Source: Kiritimatiellia bacterium (lineage in GTDB: Bacteria; Verrucomicrobiota; Kiritimatiellia; PWTM01). Taken from it: a DNA stretch of 53,973 bases. Numbering within the stretch: the first letter of the stretch is position 1; every line of letters starts with the position of its first letter. Positions 53,934 to 53,973 of the stretch are shown here, in pieces. The notes below the pieces were generated by a model. That model ran no database searches. It saw only the letters and a program-made list of their open reading frames with translations, and had not been told where the DNA came from. Both the position numbers and the translations under genes were made by a program. The stretch lies in contig JAOACR010000016.1 in assembly GCA_026417735.1 (NCBI GenBank), positions 1 through 53,973 on the forward strand, written 5' to 3'.

Positions 53934-53973
53934 TTTGTGCCCTCCGAGACCAGCTTGATTTCCTCCGCTGTCA
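53930..53973 (-). CDS. 3' end of an upstream reading frame, cut off by window edge
   Basis: The last 14 codons of a frame that enters from the right: T-A-E-E-I-K-L-V-S-E-G-T-K then TGA. EEIK shortly before the PDRR segment is what a methyltransferase of this kind would show, which makes a frame break between this and the next ORF likely. Too short for a firm identity. Confidence 0.35.
   Translation of the reverse strand, partial: TAEEIKLVSEGTK

Overview
The window is about 54 kb of very GC-rich DNA from a diderm bacterium, packed with genes on both strands. Several features point to a saccharolytic member of the PVC superphylum (Verrucomicrobiota, Kiritimatiellota or Lentisphaerota): Gram-negative envelope genes (an LptE-like lipoprotein, an outer-membrane barrel protein), many secreted glycoside hydrolases of fucose, rhamnose and GalNAc type, a GH172/DUF2961 protein, and two mevalonate-pathway genes. 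This placement is inference; no rRNA or tRNA gene is present to confirm it.

Layout. 1-3217: two tandem GAF/PAS histidine kinases, the first cut by the window edge. 3159-7919 (minus): tig-clpP-clpX followed by a 5'-nucleotidase-like gene. 8013-9955 (minus): mevalonate kinase and diphosphomevalonate decarboxylase. 10055-11967 (plus): a polyprenol-phosphate-mannose-synthase-like GT2 and a GT4. 11930-15575 (minus): a small lipoprotein, pepA, purC and xerD. 15685-16356 (minus): a Tat-exported flavodoxin-fold protein. 16539-20875 (plus): a zinc/manganese uptake cluster with a small HxH/CxxC protein, an outer-membrane protein, and the ABC substrate-binding, ATPase and permease subunits. 20879-27864 (minus): a long nucleoside-salvage operon, PHP-HAD-deoC-deoB-pdp-pnp-cdd, ending in a radical SAM AmrS gene. 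28044-30077: GH172. 30138-32265: trpA-ruvX-truA. 32205-36364 (minus): a THUMP methyltransferase, nadB and a PAP2 phosphatase. 36413-38007: a TPR protein and an LptE-like lipoprotein. 38049-39192: rpsT (minus) and an M50-like protease. 39212-50195: a glycan-degradation region with GH109, L-fucose isomerase, GH29 fucosidase, a divergent AraC regulator, a HAD phosphatase, a CPBP protease and GH78. 50280-53779: a secreted hydrolase-like gene between two arrays of hairpin repeats. 53796-53973: the end of a probable DNA methyltransferase gene with an apparent frame break.

How the genes work together. Most genes form translationally coupled operons with 4-base ATGA or GTGA overlaps. The salvage operon can turn nucleosides into bases plus ribose/deoxyribose phosphates, and on to glyceraldehyde 3-phosphate and acetaldehyde. 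The fucosidase, fucose isomerase and AraC genes form an inducible fucose unit, whose operator region holds three TTGAC boxes spaced 41 and 21 bp apart.

The most striking non-coding signal is a family of about 28 units of 25 bp. Each is TGGAG, a 7-base arm, the fixed loop TTCCAC, and a second 7-base arm. Arm sequence differs between units but the two arms nearly always remain complementary. A second theme is that several -10 boxes lie 6-7 bases before an ATG, which suggests leaderless transcripts.
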